Assembly: GCA_032207245.1 (NCBI GenBank)
Contig: CM063501.1
Coordinates: 82,387,168-82,451,167 of the forward strand
From: Pardosa pseudoannulata
Taxonomy: Eukaryota > Arthropoda > Arachnida > Araneae > Lycosidae
DNA: 64,000 bases
Reading direction: 5' to 3'
The position numbers were made by a program, and so were the translations under genes. This document shows, piece by piece, positions 10,579 to 23,399 of this stretch. The notes under the pieces were generated by a model, which saw only the letters and a program-made list of their open reading frames with translations, did no database searches and was not told where the DNA came from. Position 1 is the stretch's first letter, and every line of letters begins with the position of its first letter.

Positions 10579-11748
10579 CTAGAAACTGTAAGGTAGGCAG
10601 GTTCCGAAACACTGTAGCAGAGCCACAGTTAGGATCCAAAATTCAGTAAGAATTCAACCAGTAGAATTTCTTGATAGGGAAACATGACATTTTCTTCTGT
10701 TACTGTAGAGTTGGAAAACCCTAAGAATAATCTGGTGCCCTAAGAGGATGCTTGTAAATTTAATTTATGTCCTATGAATCAGGTTTTGGAATGCTCGACT
10801 ACACTATGTATTTGAAGGAACTGCCTCACGGAGTTTTATAGAGAGTATCCACTTTCGTCCACTTTTCGTTTTTCTAGAAACTGTAAGGTAGGCAGTTCCG
10901 AAACACTGTAGCAGAGCCACAGTTAGGATCCAAAATTCAGTAAGAATTCAACCAGTAGATTTTTTTTGATAGGGAAACATGACATTTTCTTCTGTTACTG
11001 TAGAGTTGGAAAACCCTAAGTATAATCTGGTGCCCTAAAGAGGATGCTTGTAAATTTAATTTATGTCCTATGAATCAGGTTTTGGAATGCTCGACTACAC
11101 TATGTATTTGAAGGAACTGCCTCACGGAGTTTTATAGAGAGTATCCACTTTCGTCCACTTTCGTTTTTCTAGAAACTGTAAGGTAGGCAGGTTCCGAAAC
11201 ACTGTAGCAGAGCCACAGTTAGGATCCAAAATTCAGTAAGAATTCAACCAGTAGAATTTTTTTTGATAGGGAAACATGACATTTTCTTCTGTTACTGTAG
11301 AGTTGGAAAACCCTAAGAATAATCTGGTGCCCTAAAGAGGATGCTTGTAAATTTAATTTATGTCCTATGAATCAGGTTTTGGAATGCTCGACTACACTAT
11401 GTATTTGAAGGAACTGCCTCACGGAGTTTTATAGAGAGTATCCACTTTCGTCCACTTTCGTTTTTCTAGAAACTGTAAGGTAGGCAGGTTCCGAAATACT
11501 GTAGCAGAGCCACAGTTAGGATCCAAAATTCAGTAAGAATTCAACCACTAGAATTTTTTTGATAAGGAAACATGACATTTTCTTCTGTTACTGTAGAGTT
11601 GGAAAACAATAACAATATTCTGGTTTTGTAAATAGGATGCTTGTAAATTTAATTTATGTCCTATGAATCAGGTTTTGGAATGCTCGACTACACTATGTAT
11701 TTGAAGGAACTGCCTCACGGAGTTTTATAGAGAGTATCCACTTTCGTT
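10579..11748. repeat. Satellite, four units of about 296 bp
   Basis: The start phrase AGAAACTGTAAGGTAGGCAG occurs at 10581, 10876 (one base shorter), 11171 and 11468. Units 1-3 are nearly identical. Unit 4 has a diverged patch (about 11608-11635) and loses similarity after 11748. Each unit carries CTCACGGAGTTTTATAGAGAG near its end. No open frame spans a unit. Confidence 0.95.
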
Positions 11749-12270
11749 CATAGATTTAGTTTACTTTTTTCTTACATATTATATGATATTTACTACTTAA
11801 AATTAAATTAAAGTAATTCAACATCGCTTTAGCTGACATGATCCAGAAAATCTTGTTCGTTTTCACCCTTTTAATATGTTCTCTGAGGAATTTTTAAAAT
11901 GTAATACCTGGCTAAAATGTTTGGACTCTGAAATGTATATGGTACATAAAATGGTCTTTTGGTTTCTCAGTAATTATGAACGCCCTTTATAAAATGTGTG
12001 AAAAATAAAAAAATATTATATTTCTTACAGTGTACATATCGTTTAATACGTACACATATTATTGAGCTCCCTATAGCTCTAACCCAGGTTGTGTGTTTGG
12101 TCAAAATAATGCTTCATTCTTATTTCTCGAAACTTAACATTTTATTATTCGTAAAAATTATTTACAGTTATAGGTATATAATTAGGACAGTATAATGACA
12201 CAGAATTAACCGATTTATTTAATCTAATAATCTCTACTAAATATTCTTTAACTATGAGGTGGTGACTATA
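11749..12270. other. AT-rich stretch without recognised feature
   Basis: Sequence between the satellite and the GC-richer segment. It includes a 65-codon frame (11998-12195) that is Ile/Leu-rich and AT-driven. I do not regard it as a gene. Confidence 0.4.
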
Positions 12271-12274
12271 GTCT

Positions 12275-12865
12275 TAAAGGAGTTACTTACTCGGAACGCA
12301 GGAGAATGGGCTAAATACTTCGGCAACGGTCATCTGTAGTAGGACCGCTCATAGTGAGTTCTGTTCTCGCTGAACAGGTCAGCTTGGGCTTGACGCTGAG
12401 GAGTTCTTGACAGGAACGGTGCTCCGTCTTCACTCCCTAGACGAAGAAGGGGCGTAATAATAGAGTCCGGAACCTCTGTCGAGGCACGGCTCAGGGAATT
12501 AGCAGAGACATCACTACTCGGCTCTTCTCGCCCCTTTTCTTCTCTCTCACGTCGTTGACTTCCAAATCGTTCTTATAACCCAATGAGATTTAGCCATAGT
12601 AATAAATATTGGGTGCAACCCGTTTTTTTTATTTGCTGTGAGCATTTTGAATCCTCCTCCAGATGTATCTCAGGGTCCTTCATCACTTTCCTTTTGAAAC
12701 CCTTCACGTTAAAGGTGATCGCATGTCCTAAACCCTTGGCTTTAGGTGATCCCTGTCCACTTCTTTATCTTAATGAGCCATTAACTTGTTACTTCGAAGC
12801 CATTGCCATTGGACTTCCGTGGAGTCACTGGATCAAGACATTCCTTTACAAATCACCTTAATAGT
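12275..12865. other. GC-richer segment, origin unknown
   Basis: Markedly richer in GC than either flank, with short frames on both strands. One is a 92-codon plus-strand frame at 12583-12861. The minus strand has long stretches broken by stops. The composition suggests a decayed coding or LTR segment. I recognise no domain and find no terminal repeats. Confidence 0.35.
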
Positions 12866-13347
12866 GACCATATGTTATATAGCTCTTTGTCTTTGGCAAG
12901 GTTAATATGCCAAGATTAACTTACTGCATTAATAACCATAGGATAACAAAGAAAATTTATTTTCAAGTGGAAAATAAACTATTAACCGACTAACGATAAT
13001 GGTTACGGAAATTTTTGAGATATTTACAATTAGAAAATCTCACTGATTGAACTCAGTAATTTTAATTATAAAATACGGTATTGTGTAAAATTAGTGAAAT
13101 GTGGTATTTTTAAATGATGAACTAATAAATTATTTTTATCAATTTTTGCATACACAATAATCTGGGCACATAATCTTATTGACGAACAAATTTATGTATA
13201 TTTAATAATTGAAATACTCCGAAGTAATTTTTATTATTACCTCTATTTAACTATTTATTTAATAAAATATTAAAATTTAAAAATGTTTCTTTTCCTGAAA
13301 GGGGAATTTATGAATTTAAATTCATTTACAATAGTAATCACTGGTAA
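12866..13347. other. AT-rich stretch without recognised feature
   Basis: No gene or repeat seen between the GC-richer segment and the first complete Helitron. Confidence 0.4.
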
Positions 13348-14254
13348 TACCCTGTATAACAATAGCCTAAGTTATCTGTCAGTCTGTCCTCAAATGGGTA
13401 GAGACATCCGTATTGGATTCTTGATGAATTAGGGTTAGCAAAATTCAAAGAGAGTAAAGTTTATCTTCTTCTAAATTATCGATCCCACTCTAAAATAAAT
13501 TGGTATAAATATGTTTCATATCACAGTGAAAATTACTGTCGTCTTTAAAACGTTCGAAATCCACCCCTTCACCCCTTTTCGAGATTTAATGCCATTATTT
13601 CAAGCCCTATTGTCACCGGTTATGATTAAATTTATCAATTTATCACATAAATAGGTAAAAATAACATTTTTTATAGCATTATGACGTCATTCCTTTAACC
13701 ATCTCATTTAATCATTTCTTATTTTAAATTATTTAAATATCGTCTGCATTATTTTCATGCGTTTTATCACTGAACTTAGATATTACGTAAATCATTTTCT
13801 TTCATATTTGGCATAAATAGTAGATTAGGTACATATGTGATAATTTTAAATTTAATCATCGATTGTATTTTGTTTCAATGAAAATTTTATCACTGGTATT
13901 AAAAACAAATTCTATTTACCTCCAAGGTATAGTGGAAATGATGGTTTCATTCCTTACTTCCATTAATTACTGTGGGAAAAAAAGAAAAAAAATTGGGAGG
14001 AACTTAACGATAAGTTCTATATAGTAGCTAAGAAAACTTTGAATTATATTTCTAAATTAATTCAACGTGATTCTAAACTGCATTCACAGTATCGGGAGAC
14101 TTTAGAGGAGTATGATGATAAACAAATTTCTGAGCGTGTACCAGATAATTTTCAACCAAAAAACAAACTATTTTATTACTTGCCTCATAGATTGCAATTC
14201 TGGAAAATTATAAAAAAAAATGCTTATCCCTACATATGACGGACTATATGCTAG
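13348..14254 (+). mobile_element. Non-autonomous Helitron, both ends present (907 bp)
   Basis: The 5' end is a mutated TACCCTGTATAACAATAGCC followed by TAAGTTATCTGTC. The 3' end has CATATGACGGACTATATG and CTAG. It is inserted between A (13347) and T (14255), as Helitrons are. The interior shares CCCCTTTTCGAGATTTAATGCC, the ATTTAAATATCGTCTG block and the ACGGTTTG-side segment with the other copies. No Rep or helicase coding is present; the 66-codon frame at 14039-14239 is within the repeat. Helitrons move by rolling-circle replication using a partner's Rep/Hel protein. Confidence 0.85.
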
Positions 14255-15429
14255 TATTTAATATTTTCTTATTCATGTTTTCCTAAAAATATAAAAAGTG
14301 CAATAAAGAAATTTTTACAGGACTGCAAATTCGGTAACATAACATCGACAGCTTTCTGTGGATTACTCTTTGAAAATTAAGAACCGGGTAGGAAATAAAA
14401 AGAAACATGTACATGAAACTTCTAATATCCCAAAGATTTAAAAGTTTTACTTGTTTATACAGCTTTACAAACTAATGGAAAACATCTAGGTATCTTTTTT
14501 TATTTTTTCTACTTTTGATGAAAAAGACATTCCCATGTTTACCAAGGAAGAATTTTATTAGGAAAGCTATATACGAAGTTGGGAAATGGAAACTAATATT
14601 GTAGGCTCACGTTCATGCTTCTATTGGTTTATAAGGAAATGGAATAGGCATTTTCATTTTTGTTACAAGCAGGGGGATATGATAAACATACAACAAGGAC
14701 ATATCTCTATCCCTCCCGTTATATATTTATCGACAAATATGTACATGTATCCTTTTAAAGTATATAACATTTTGAGGTAAATTTCATATCTGTGTACTTC
14801 AAAAATAAACAAGCAAAGAATATATTGAAGATTGAAGCCAAATGTGGAATTTTTAAAAACATTCGAAAAATATATAGGGAAGTACCGTTTTGTATATGAA
14901 ATATAAAAATATAAAACGAAGTATATGCTAGTAGTATATATTTTCATGAAATATATTTAATACTTACTAACTATATTTGGAAAGTAAGATATATGTAGTT
15001 TAAAAGATTTCCGTTAATACAATATATCCAATGTCAAAATTTCTTATTAGATTTACAATTACACTTTCCAAATGCCAAATTTGAAATTATCTATAAAATG
15101 GGAGTATGTTCCGAATGTCAAATTAATATAAATGCCAAATCGTAAATAAATCTGAGTTTAAATTAGAATAATATTTTAACAAAAGTTAAATTTTCCTAAA
15201 TATATATTTTTTCTTTTTATGTATGTGAGCTAATCTCTTTAGCAAAACCAAATTTTGAATAAAAGCGCTAACATTAATTTAACGTAATTATTTAAAATTA
15301 CATCTTAATTTAAGCTCATTTTTCAAAAGAGATCTTTTACTTGTATTAAAATTGAAAATTTTATAACTAGCGCAAATCATATGATGTGTTTAAAAGATAT
15401 AGTAAAACATTTTTATTTAAGAATTTCCA
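14255..15429. other. AT-rich stretch without recognised feature
   Basis: Two overlapping short frames (14586-14780 plus, 14663-14947 minus) lie here. Both look like chance frames in AT-rich DNA. Confidence 0.4.
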
Positions 15430-16360
15430 ATACCTTTTACAATTGAGATTAAAAAGTCGTTTCATTTCATACCTGAAGGCATCGTTATTCATTTACTTTT
15501 ATTTTGTATGGAGAACTATGGCCATCTGTTTTGTTGTATCTTAGTAATTTCGTAAGGTAAATTTCGTAAACTAATAATATAAATTTTACAATTGAGATAA
15601 AAAGTTATTTCATTTCGTATCTGAAGGCATGGTTATTCATTTACTTTGATTTTTTATGGAGCTTTTTGATCATCTTTTTTGTTGTCACTTAGTAATTTCG
15701 TAAGGTAAATTTCGTAAACTAATAACATAAATTTTGCAATTGAGATAAAAAGTCGTTTCATTCCATGTCTGAAAGCATGGTTGTTCATTTATTTTTATTT
15801 TGTATGGAGTTCTATGGTCATCTGTTTTGTTGTATCTTAGTAATTTCGTAAGCTAATAATATAAATTTTACAATTGAGATGAAAAGTCGTTTTATTTCAT
15901 ATCTGAAAGCATGGTTGTTCATTTATTTTTATTTTGTATGGAGTTCTATGGTCATCTGTTTTGTTGTATCTTAGTAATTTCGTAAACTAATAATATAATT
16001 TATACAAATGAGATAAAGAAGGCGTTTCATTCGATATCTGAAGGCATGGTTATTCATTTACTTTGATTTTGTATGGTGCTCTATGGCCATCTGTTATTTT
16101 TTTGTTTGTTTGTTTGTACCTTAGTAATTACGTAAGGTAAATTTCGTAAGCTAATAATATAAATTTTACAATTGAGATAAAAAGTCGTTTCATTTCATAT
16201 GTGAAGTCAAGGTTGTTCATTTACTTTGATTTTGCATCAGCTCTATGGTCATGTGTTTTGTTGTATCTTAGTAATTTCGTAAGGTAAATTTCGTAAGCTA
16301 GTAATATAAATTTTACAATTGAGATAACAAAAGTCGTTTTATTTCATATCTGAAGGCGGA
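15430..16360. repeat. Tandem array, seven units of about 134-164 bp
   Basis: CAATTGAGAT-like phrases at 15440, 15589, 15737, 15871, 16005, 16169 and 16316. Each unit reads on through AAAAGTCGTTTCATTTCATATCTGAAGG, a TTTGTATGGAG..CTATGG..CATCTG stretch and TTAGTAATTTCGTAA. Shorter units lack a ~14-bp AAGGTAAATTTCGT duplication. Unit 5 carries a TTTG microsatellite expansion. Confidence 0.92.
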
Positions 16361-17416
16361 AAGTTTACAGGATTACAATAATTGTATTACTAGGAAACAA
16401 AATAAAAGTTGTTTATAATATTTTTTCCAGAAAAGTTAGATCCTTAGTATATAAGAACTTGTTAATTCTATAAACTAAACCAAGCCGAATAATTTGTCTA
16501 TTTTATGAAGACAGTATCGAATGAAAATTAACTTGCGATCAGAACGAATTACGATTTAGCACAGATTCTCAAATTGAATTGTTTAACTCCAAAACATTTC
16601 TTTTTCCTTTTTTTTTCGAAATACAAAATTACCTTTCAATGCCCAAAAATAAATCTAATATTCTTTTACTATTCACGTGTAATTTTTACATGCTTCAGAT
16701 TAATAAGAAATAAATTAAAAGAAATAAACTTCTTTATTTTTCTTCTCATAAAGTAATCAGTAGAAAATACATCTCTGAAATTTTAACTCTGCTTTTTTTA
16801 ACGTAATTAAACGATTTTTTTCTCTCCTTGAGGGTCATTAAGAAAGGCGTTAATGTACATCTATTGGCATAATTTATAGCCAACAATTAGTAAGGAAAAT
16901 GGGGTTAGTAATTCGTCCCTATAGAATAACAAATTTCCTATAATAACAAGGAAAGCAGAAAATGGACTTCTACAACTCAGTCTGTCACTAGCACATCGTT
17001 TAACTCAACAATAAAAATGTTCTTGCAGTAAACTCTAACAGTATTTTTCATATAATAATTTTTGAAAACGAAATGTCCTACATTATGAATTTTAACTCAT
17101 GTATCAAGCTATCTTTGTGAAATATCATTAGATATGCAGTCAAAACATAATTAACTCCTACAATATGATATACTGTTCAATTTCAGACATTGATACATGG
17201 GTTTTTAATACTTAGAAAACCTAAAAAACACAAGTAAATCATTAGAAGACTTAGGTGATACCCAATAGTGTGCTAAAGTGAAAATATCACGTTTTTAGGT
17301 ATTTTAATATTTAGATTTTTTACAGTGTGATAATTTTATTTTAAACTCTATTTCTCCACAGTCATCTACATTAGTGCGGCTTTGTCTAAAGTTCTTTGTA
17401 TACAAATATTAATGGA
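16361..17416. other. AT-rich stretch without recognised feature
   Basis: A 60-codon Phe/Ile-rich frame at 16574-16756 is composition-driven. Nothing else is recognised. Confidence 0.4.
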
Positions 17417-18501
17417 CTAGCATATAGTCCGTCATATGACGAGTTCGGGGGTACCATTTCCATTTTTATATATAATTAGCAAGCGTACCCGAGCTTCATT
17501 GCGATGAATTTAATGTATTACTTTTAAACAAAGATCTTTTTTTTCGTGCATAACTCTCTATAATTCGTCACAGTACAGTTCGAGTCATTGACATATTTAT
17601 ATATTTCTATTATAAGCGTATTATAACAATATTCAATTTTTATACTACTGTATTACTACTGTACATTGATTAGAAACGTTAATAGATCTTGATATATTAG
17701 GTGGTAAAATAGGAAGCAGAGGTTTTGACAACAACAGTGCTAATTTTGTTGGTAGTAATAAATGTTTTCCAAATTTAAAGAAATTTATGACAAACCACAT
17801 AGTTTTGTAGGAAACAGAATCGACAACAATACGGATATGAAGATAATTATATAAAATGATAGATTTTTATTTGCCCATGAGAGTCACTGGAATTTGTACT
17901 TTTTGTTGTTAGAAAATTGTTGATAATCATTTCATTGTAACTTAAAAATTAACGAAGAATTAAATTTAAAATTAGTTCTTATATAAGAATGCTGTAATTT
18001 GCGTCACATAGAAATGAAAGTGAATCACTTTATATCTAAATTTTCAAGTCAAATTGAATTGATACTAAGCAGACGATGTTTAGATAATATAATATAAAAT
18101 AAGAAATGAATAAATGAGATATTTAAAGGAATGACGTAATAATGATAAAAAATATCACCTATTTATTATGTGATAAATTGAAAATTTTAATCTCCTGCTT
18201 TTAACCTGATCTTAAAACAATTACATGGGATTAAGGGAATGACGTCACATTACTAGAAATATTGCTTCTTTCACTTACTTATGATGAGATAAATTAAAAT
18301 GTTAATCGTTTGCGTTTAACCGGGGAAAATAATGCTTGGAATAATGACATGAAATTCTCGACAAAGGAGGAAGGAAGGAATTTCGAACGTTAAATATTTA
18401 CAAAAATTTTCCTAGGGATATACCTAATATTTTCCCAAATTTTCATGCCGATTGGATGCATGTATTTTGAGTCTATCGAGTACAGACAGACATACACAAA
18501 T

Positions 18502-18632
<131 letters not shown>

Positions 18633-18764
18633 ATGTTTTCCCTTTTACAATTATGCTGTCTAAAAATTAATCGTTTTAAACTTTACTCGATTTGAATTTT
18701 GATAACACTAAGTCATCAAGAATCCAATATGGATGCATCTGTCCATTCCAGGTCTTTTGACCAC

Positions 18765-19120
18765 CATGGAATGTAATTGGTTGAAAGATGGGAGTTCGGA
18801 AAAGTCTTCCAAAATTTGCAGAAGTTCAACAGCGATACACGGAGAGCAATGTCAAATAGCGAGGAATACAGCTAAATCCCAAACAGCGAGCGAGAGAGCT
18901 AGATCAGTGATACAGCCATCAGCGATGGGGCTGTTTGAATGCCCCAGATAATTCCAATGTACATTGATTGAATCAAAGGAATGTTTTGTATTGAAGATTA
19001 CCGATTATAAGTCATTCCTTTCACTCCTAAAGGACTGTGTTTTAGTCTTAAAATACGAAAAAGACAGAAATAAGCATTCTCCAACCCCAACTATTGGAAC
19101 GACCGCAAGATGAACCATTT
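18765..19120. other. Segment unique to one Helitron copy
   Basis: Richer in GC than the surrounding element, with a 72-codon plus-strand frame (18733-18951) rich in Ser, Ala and Arg. No domain is recognised. It may be host sequence captured by the Helitron, or an insertion without visible target duplication. Confidence 0.35.
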
Positions 19121-19769
19121 CTCCTTTTATATTTAATAAACATTGTTCCATTTTACAATTATGCTGACTAAAACTTATTCGTTTTAAACTTTACTGGCTT
19201 TCAATTTTGCTAACCCTAACTCAACAAGAATTAATATGGATTTCTCTATCTATTCCATGTCCAACCGTTTCCTAAATTCCAGGACAGGCGGACAGATAAC
19301 TTAGGCTATTATTATATAAGGTATAGTTTGTGTCATTTAAGTAAAAAATGTGTTAATATTATCCATTTTAAAATTTCAAATTGAGTTAAAATGCAATAAT
19401 TTAATGCTACTGAAATACTTTGAATGACTATATATCATTAAAAACAAATTCTATAAAACTTTCTAAGATTAATTGGAAAATTTTTGTCTGGAACAATTTT
19501 ATGATATTTCAAATGATTCTAAGCATATAAAATCCTATATTTTATGGAAAATAATCAACAACCGTGTTAATTACCATTACATATTTTCTAGTAAACGTTT
19601 TGAATGTGATTAAATTATCCTTCAGAGCATAATAGTTCATATATTTATTACCTGAAAATCTTTTTAAAGCCAAGTACTTGAATAAGGTACAGTATAAAAA
19701 ATATAGTGATCCAATTTGTATTGGCAACATTAGCAGATATTAGTAATGTCGATTATGCGAATTAAAATG

Positions 19770-20025
19770 GTTATGGTCCCTAAAAAATATCCTTTCACCG
19801 ATAAACTATAAGGCACTTATCACGGATAAGACTAAGTTAGATTTCTATAAAGGATGAATAACAGTCATTCATTTATTTTGTTCTAAATGCAATATTAGTT
19901 ATCGTTTTCTAGGTATACATAGTTCAATGACACAGAATTTTACGATAAAAAGAAATCGATGACAAGAAATAATATCATTCTTTGGATAATGTGATTAGTA
20001 TGCAAATAATAGTTGCAGAGAAAAT
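19770..20025. repeat. Diverged dispersed repeat, copy 1
   Basis: It shares a run of short phrases in the same order with 21225-21400 and 29860-30100: TTAGATTTCTATAAAGGATGAA, TTTATTTTGTTCTAAATGCAATATTAG, then GCAGAGA..AAT. The repeat is old and its class is unknown. Confidence 0.5.
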
Positions 20026-21224
20026 AAATTATTTTATTAATTTGAATAAACATATTTACAGCATAATATTCATTGATTGAGAATTTTGTGTAGCTTAATC
20101 CTTCGTCCTTTTTGCCCGATTTCTCGAAAGTGTTGATCGTAAAACACGTTTAATGGCTGTAAAGTCTATCAGAGCTACAAACAATAACTGTATTACTGCC
20201 TGCACCAAAATTATATTACTATCTTAGCATACAATCCTACATATCGCAGTTATTTCTTTTAGATAACTGTAATTAATATCGGTTGTAACAAACTGACTGC
20301 AATTTTGAAATGTGTGCGTGTTATATACATCGTATTCAAACTGAAGTCACCTAGACATTTGCCAAACAGAGAAAGGCAAAATCAATAAAATATGAAAAAA
20401 ACACAATGCTCATTTTATGAAATTTCTGGAGAGATAAAGAAACGTTATATTGCTTAAACTAAAGACAAAACCACTTGTCTAGTTGCGCGTAAGCGGTGAC
20501 AGATAGAACTGATGGTGTCTCTATAAATAATTTATTATGATGGAACATAAATAAACTTAAATATTAAAAAAAATTAGCATACACGAAGCTACAATTTTTA
20601 CCCTTTTATTTTGTATTTTATTATTGCATAAATTTATTCTTAGTAATTAAAATATAGACCTCAAAACTTTTGATTAATATTCCCATTTATTGGCACGTCT
20701 AAAAAGATAGTTTTGTAAACAGTGTGCATTTATGCGTAAGATTTGAAAAAATCTTGAAACATGATATTTCTTATATGGTTTTTAACATGCACTCATTAAT
20801 TAAGATAAATCCTATCTATTCATTAACAACATAGAATACTTTACAATATTTGACTGCTTGGCAGATAGACAGAATCATTTTTGGCGTTTTATTTTCGTTT
20901 GTATATTGTTTATGAAAGTAAACATTTGACAGATGCTAAGGTAGCATTAGATAACTTATTAGTGTCGTATAGACCAAATTATATTATTCTATTGCGTAGA
21001 CACAGGTAAATAAGCCGCCATCACATTAATTGAATTTTGTATTGTTCGGTAACTTTATTTAACTGAAATGGTTTGATTGCATACTCTCTAATTCTGAACT
21101 AAATTATATGTTCATCGATTTATGCTATTAATTTTTATACAGCCCAAATGTGTAAATAAGGTTCATGATAAATGTAATAATGTCGTGTAAATTAGATACG
21201 GTAATATAGCATAGTAATAGCTAT
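20026..21224. other. AT-rich stretch without recognised feature
   Basis: No supported gene, tandem repeat or transposon end. Confidence 0.4.
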
Positions 21225-21400
21225 TATGCCCTGTAATATGATTATTGATCCAACATAATACTGTGTAACTATAGACAATGGGGGTCATCTCACAATCTCG
21301 GTTACATTAGAGATCTGCAAGGGATGAAACACATGCGCTAATTTATTCTGTTCTTAATATGATTCTGGACGTTGTTTTCCTCACATACAGTAATCTGTTC
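21225..21400. repeat. Diverged dispersed repeat, copy 2
   Basis: Contains ATAGACAATGGGGGTCATCTCACAA, GTTACATTAGA, CTGCAAGGGATGAA and TTTATTCTGTTCTTAAT, matching copy 3 at 29.9 kb in order and spacing. Confidence 0.55.
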
Positions 21401-22028
21401 TGGTAAATTTAAATCATGATCACTTTTAAGACTAGCTGAAAATATGTTGTGAGTTGAAAGTTTTAATTTATGAATGATAAAAGTATGAAATATCTCCAGA
21501 AATTAAAAAAAAATGGAAAAGTCAATACAAGAACTTAGAGTTAATTATTTTTTCACACTATATTATTTTTATTTAGGAAGTTTTAACTGACACACAAGAA
21601 AGAATTCCCTATATAATAATAGCCTAAGTTATCTGCCAGTCTGTCCTCGAATTTATGAAGCGGTTGAACCTGGAATGGATAGAGGCATCATATTGGATTC
21701 TTGAAGAATACGCTTCGCAAAATTCAAAGCGAGTAAAGTTGGTTCTAAACTATCGATCCGATTCTAAAATAAATTTATATAAATAAACTTCATATCACAG
21801 ATAAAATACTGTCGTCTTTAAAACGTTTAATATCCACCCTTCTGTCTTTTTGAGCGTTTAATACCATTACATCAATCTCCATTTTAAGTACCAGGTGATT
21901 AAATTTATCAATTTATCACGTAGTAAATAAGTAAAAATAACATTTCTTCTAGCATTATAACTTAATTAATTTAACCTTCTCATTTAATCATTTCTTATTT
22001 TAAATTACTTAAATATCGTCTACAGTAT

Positions 22029-22286
22029 TGTCGTGTCTGGTTGGTTCGTACGAGTGCAAAATTTTAAAACAAAACAATAACAAAATACGATTATTTAACG
22101 TATACGTTTATTTAACGAATGAGCTGCCCTACGCGGCAGATGCGTCCTTACTCTACGCTGTCTCTACCAGACTATCCGTCCTTTAACGTACACCATGCTG
22201 CTTCAAGCAGCGCCATCTATTTACAATATTTATATTAATATTACAAAATTAACCTTTTAAAACAAAATTTAAATCCAAACACTACA
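22029..22286. mobile_element. Solo LTR, 258 bp
   Basis: Starts TGTCGTGTCTGG and ends AACACTACA (TG...CA ends), flanked by the 5-bp direct repeat AGTAT (22024-22028 and 22287-22291). Related Helitron copies are continuous across this point, so the empty site is known. It contains a GC-richer internal part (CTGCCCTACGCGGCAGATGC). It is a single LTR left after recombination between the two LTRs of a retroelement. Superfamily undecided: a 5-bp duplication fits several LTR groups. Confidence 0.88.
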
Positions 22287-22428
22287 AGTATTTTCATACG
22301 TTTTATCACTGAACTTAGATAATACGTAAATAATTTTCTTTTATATGGCTTAATTAATAGATTAAGTATATATGGGATAATTTTAAATTTAATCATCAAT
22401 TCTTTTTTTGTTTCAAGATAATTCTTAA

Positions 22429-22945
22429 CCCTCTAAGCGGTTCGCACGTACAATTCCGCCAAACCGATATGTCTTCAAAGCCGTTGTCACGTACAATTTT
22501 CGACCTCCAAAACAGCTCCGAAAATTGGATGTAATGTACATTTCTGCCAGTGCTTTCCCTCATGCAATTTTGCGGTAGGAGGGTCAGGTCGATTGTTTAG
22601 GAACTGCAGCCCTCTTTGACTAAGATTTATTGAGAGATGCACCCTACCCCCTAAGGTACAAAGACACTGATAGCTTTTAATGGCATTGTAAATCTCTATT
22701 TCGAAGTATTACTTTTGCAGCAACAGATGTATTTCTAATTGCACTACTTAAATATATTTGATGAATTTCGTAAAAAAGTATAAATAAGTCTCTCAAAGAA
22801 TATTTTTATTTGCACTTTTTGAATCCATTATTTCTTATGGGATGATCTTCGAGACTTGAAGAGCTTTATGTGTATTAAAAATTAATAATCTATAATATCA
22901 TATTTTCTGGAGACTTTTTTTCCTCGATGTCTTCCACTCGGAGGG
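22429..22945. mobile_element. piggyBac-type TTAA element, non-autonomous, copy 1
   Basis: TTAA (22425-22428) precedes CCCTCTAAGCGG, and CCACTCGGAGGG precedes TTAA (22946-22949). TTAA duplication and a CCCTC inverted repeat are hallmarks of piggyBac elements. The interior matches the copy at 61174-61811 in inverted orientation, for example GGAGGGTCAGGTCGATTGTTTAGGA against its complement there. Confidence 0.88.
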
Positions 22946-23228
22946 TTAACTAAAAAAGCAAACTTTTTTTTTACCTACCGCATACAGTAGGTTATAATTC
23001 TGTAAATTAAAAAAAAATTACTCATCCCGTCAAATGACGAGCTATATGCTAGTTACGTATATCAGTGTACATTTATCGTAAATCACTGGCATGCAAACCG
23101 TTTAATACAAAGACGTTGGATGGCTTTAAAACGTTCAAAATCCACACCTTCCCCCCTTTTCGGACGTTTCATGCCATTATTTCAATGCTTTTACCTGAGA
23201 CCAATACCTGAGACGAACACAACTGGTG

Positions 23229-23380
23229 TGTTTATAGAATTAACAGTTTCAAGGATGTATTCACAGAATTAGTCTAACTAACTTAGGGAAGACATTAAGA
23301 AAATCTAGTACAGAAAAAAATAAGCAAATATCACATCGTTAATCTTTAACTGTAGCAATTACCATTATTAGTATTAATCC
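23229..23380. repeat. Direct repeat, left copy
   Basis: Shares AGTTTCAAGG, ACAGAA.TAGTCT.ACTAACTTAGGGAAGACATTAAGAAAAT and TTTAACTGTA.C.ATTA with 23755-23930. A Helitron interior fragment lies just upstream, at about 23110-23195. Confidence 0.85.
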
Positions 23381-23399
23381 ACTGAACGGACGCCTCGAC

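Larger units (their letters stand above)
21605..23052 (+). mobile_element. Helitron with two nested insertions
   Basis: The 5' end TTCCCTATATAATAATAGCC is preceded by A (21604). The 3' end has CCCGTCAAATGACGAGCTA and CTAG at 23049-23052, followed by T. The length of 1448 bp includes a 258-bp solo LTR plus its 5-bp target duplication and a 517-bp TTAA element plus 4 bp. The original element was therefore about 660 bp, close to its relatives. Confidence 0.88.
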
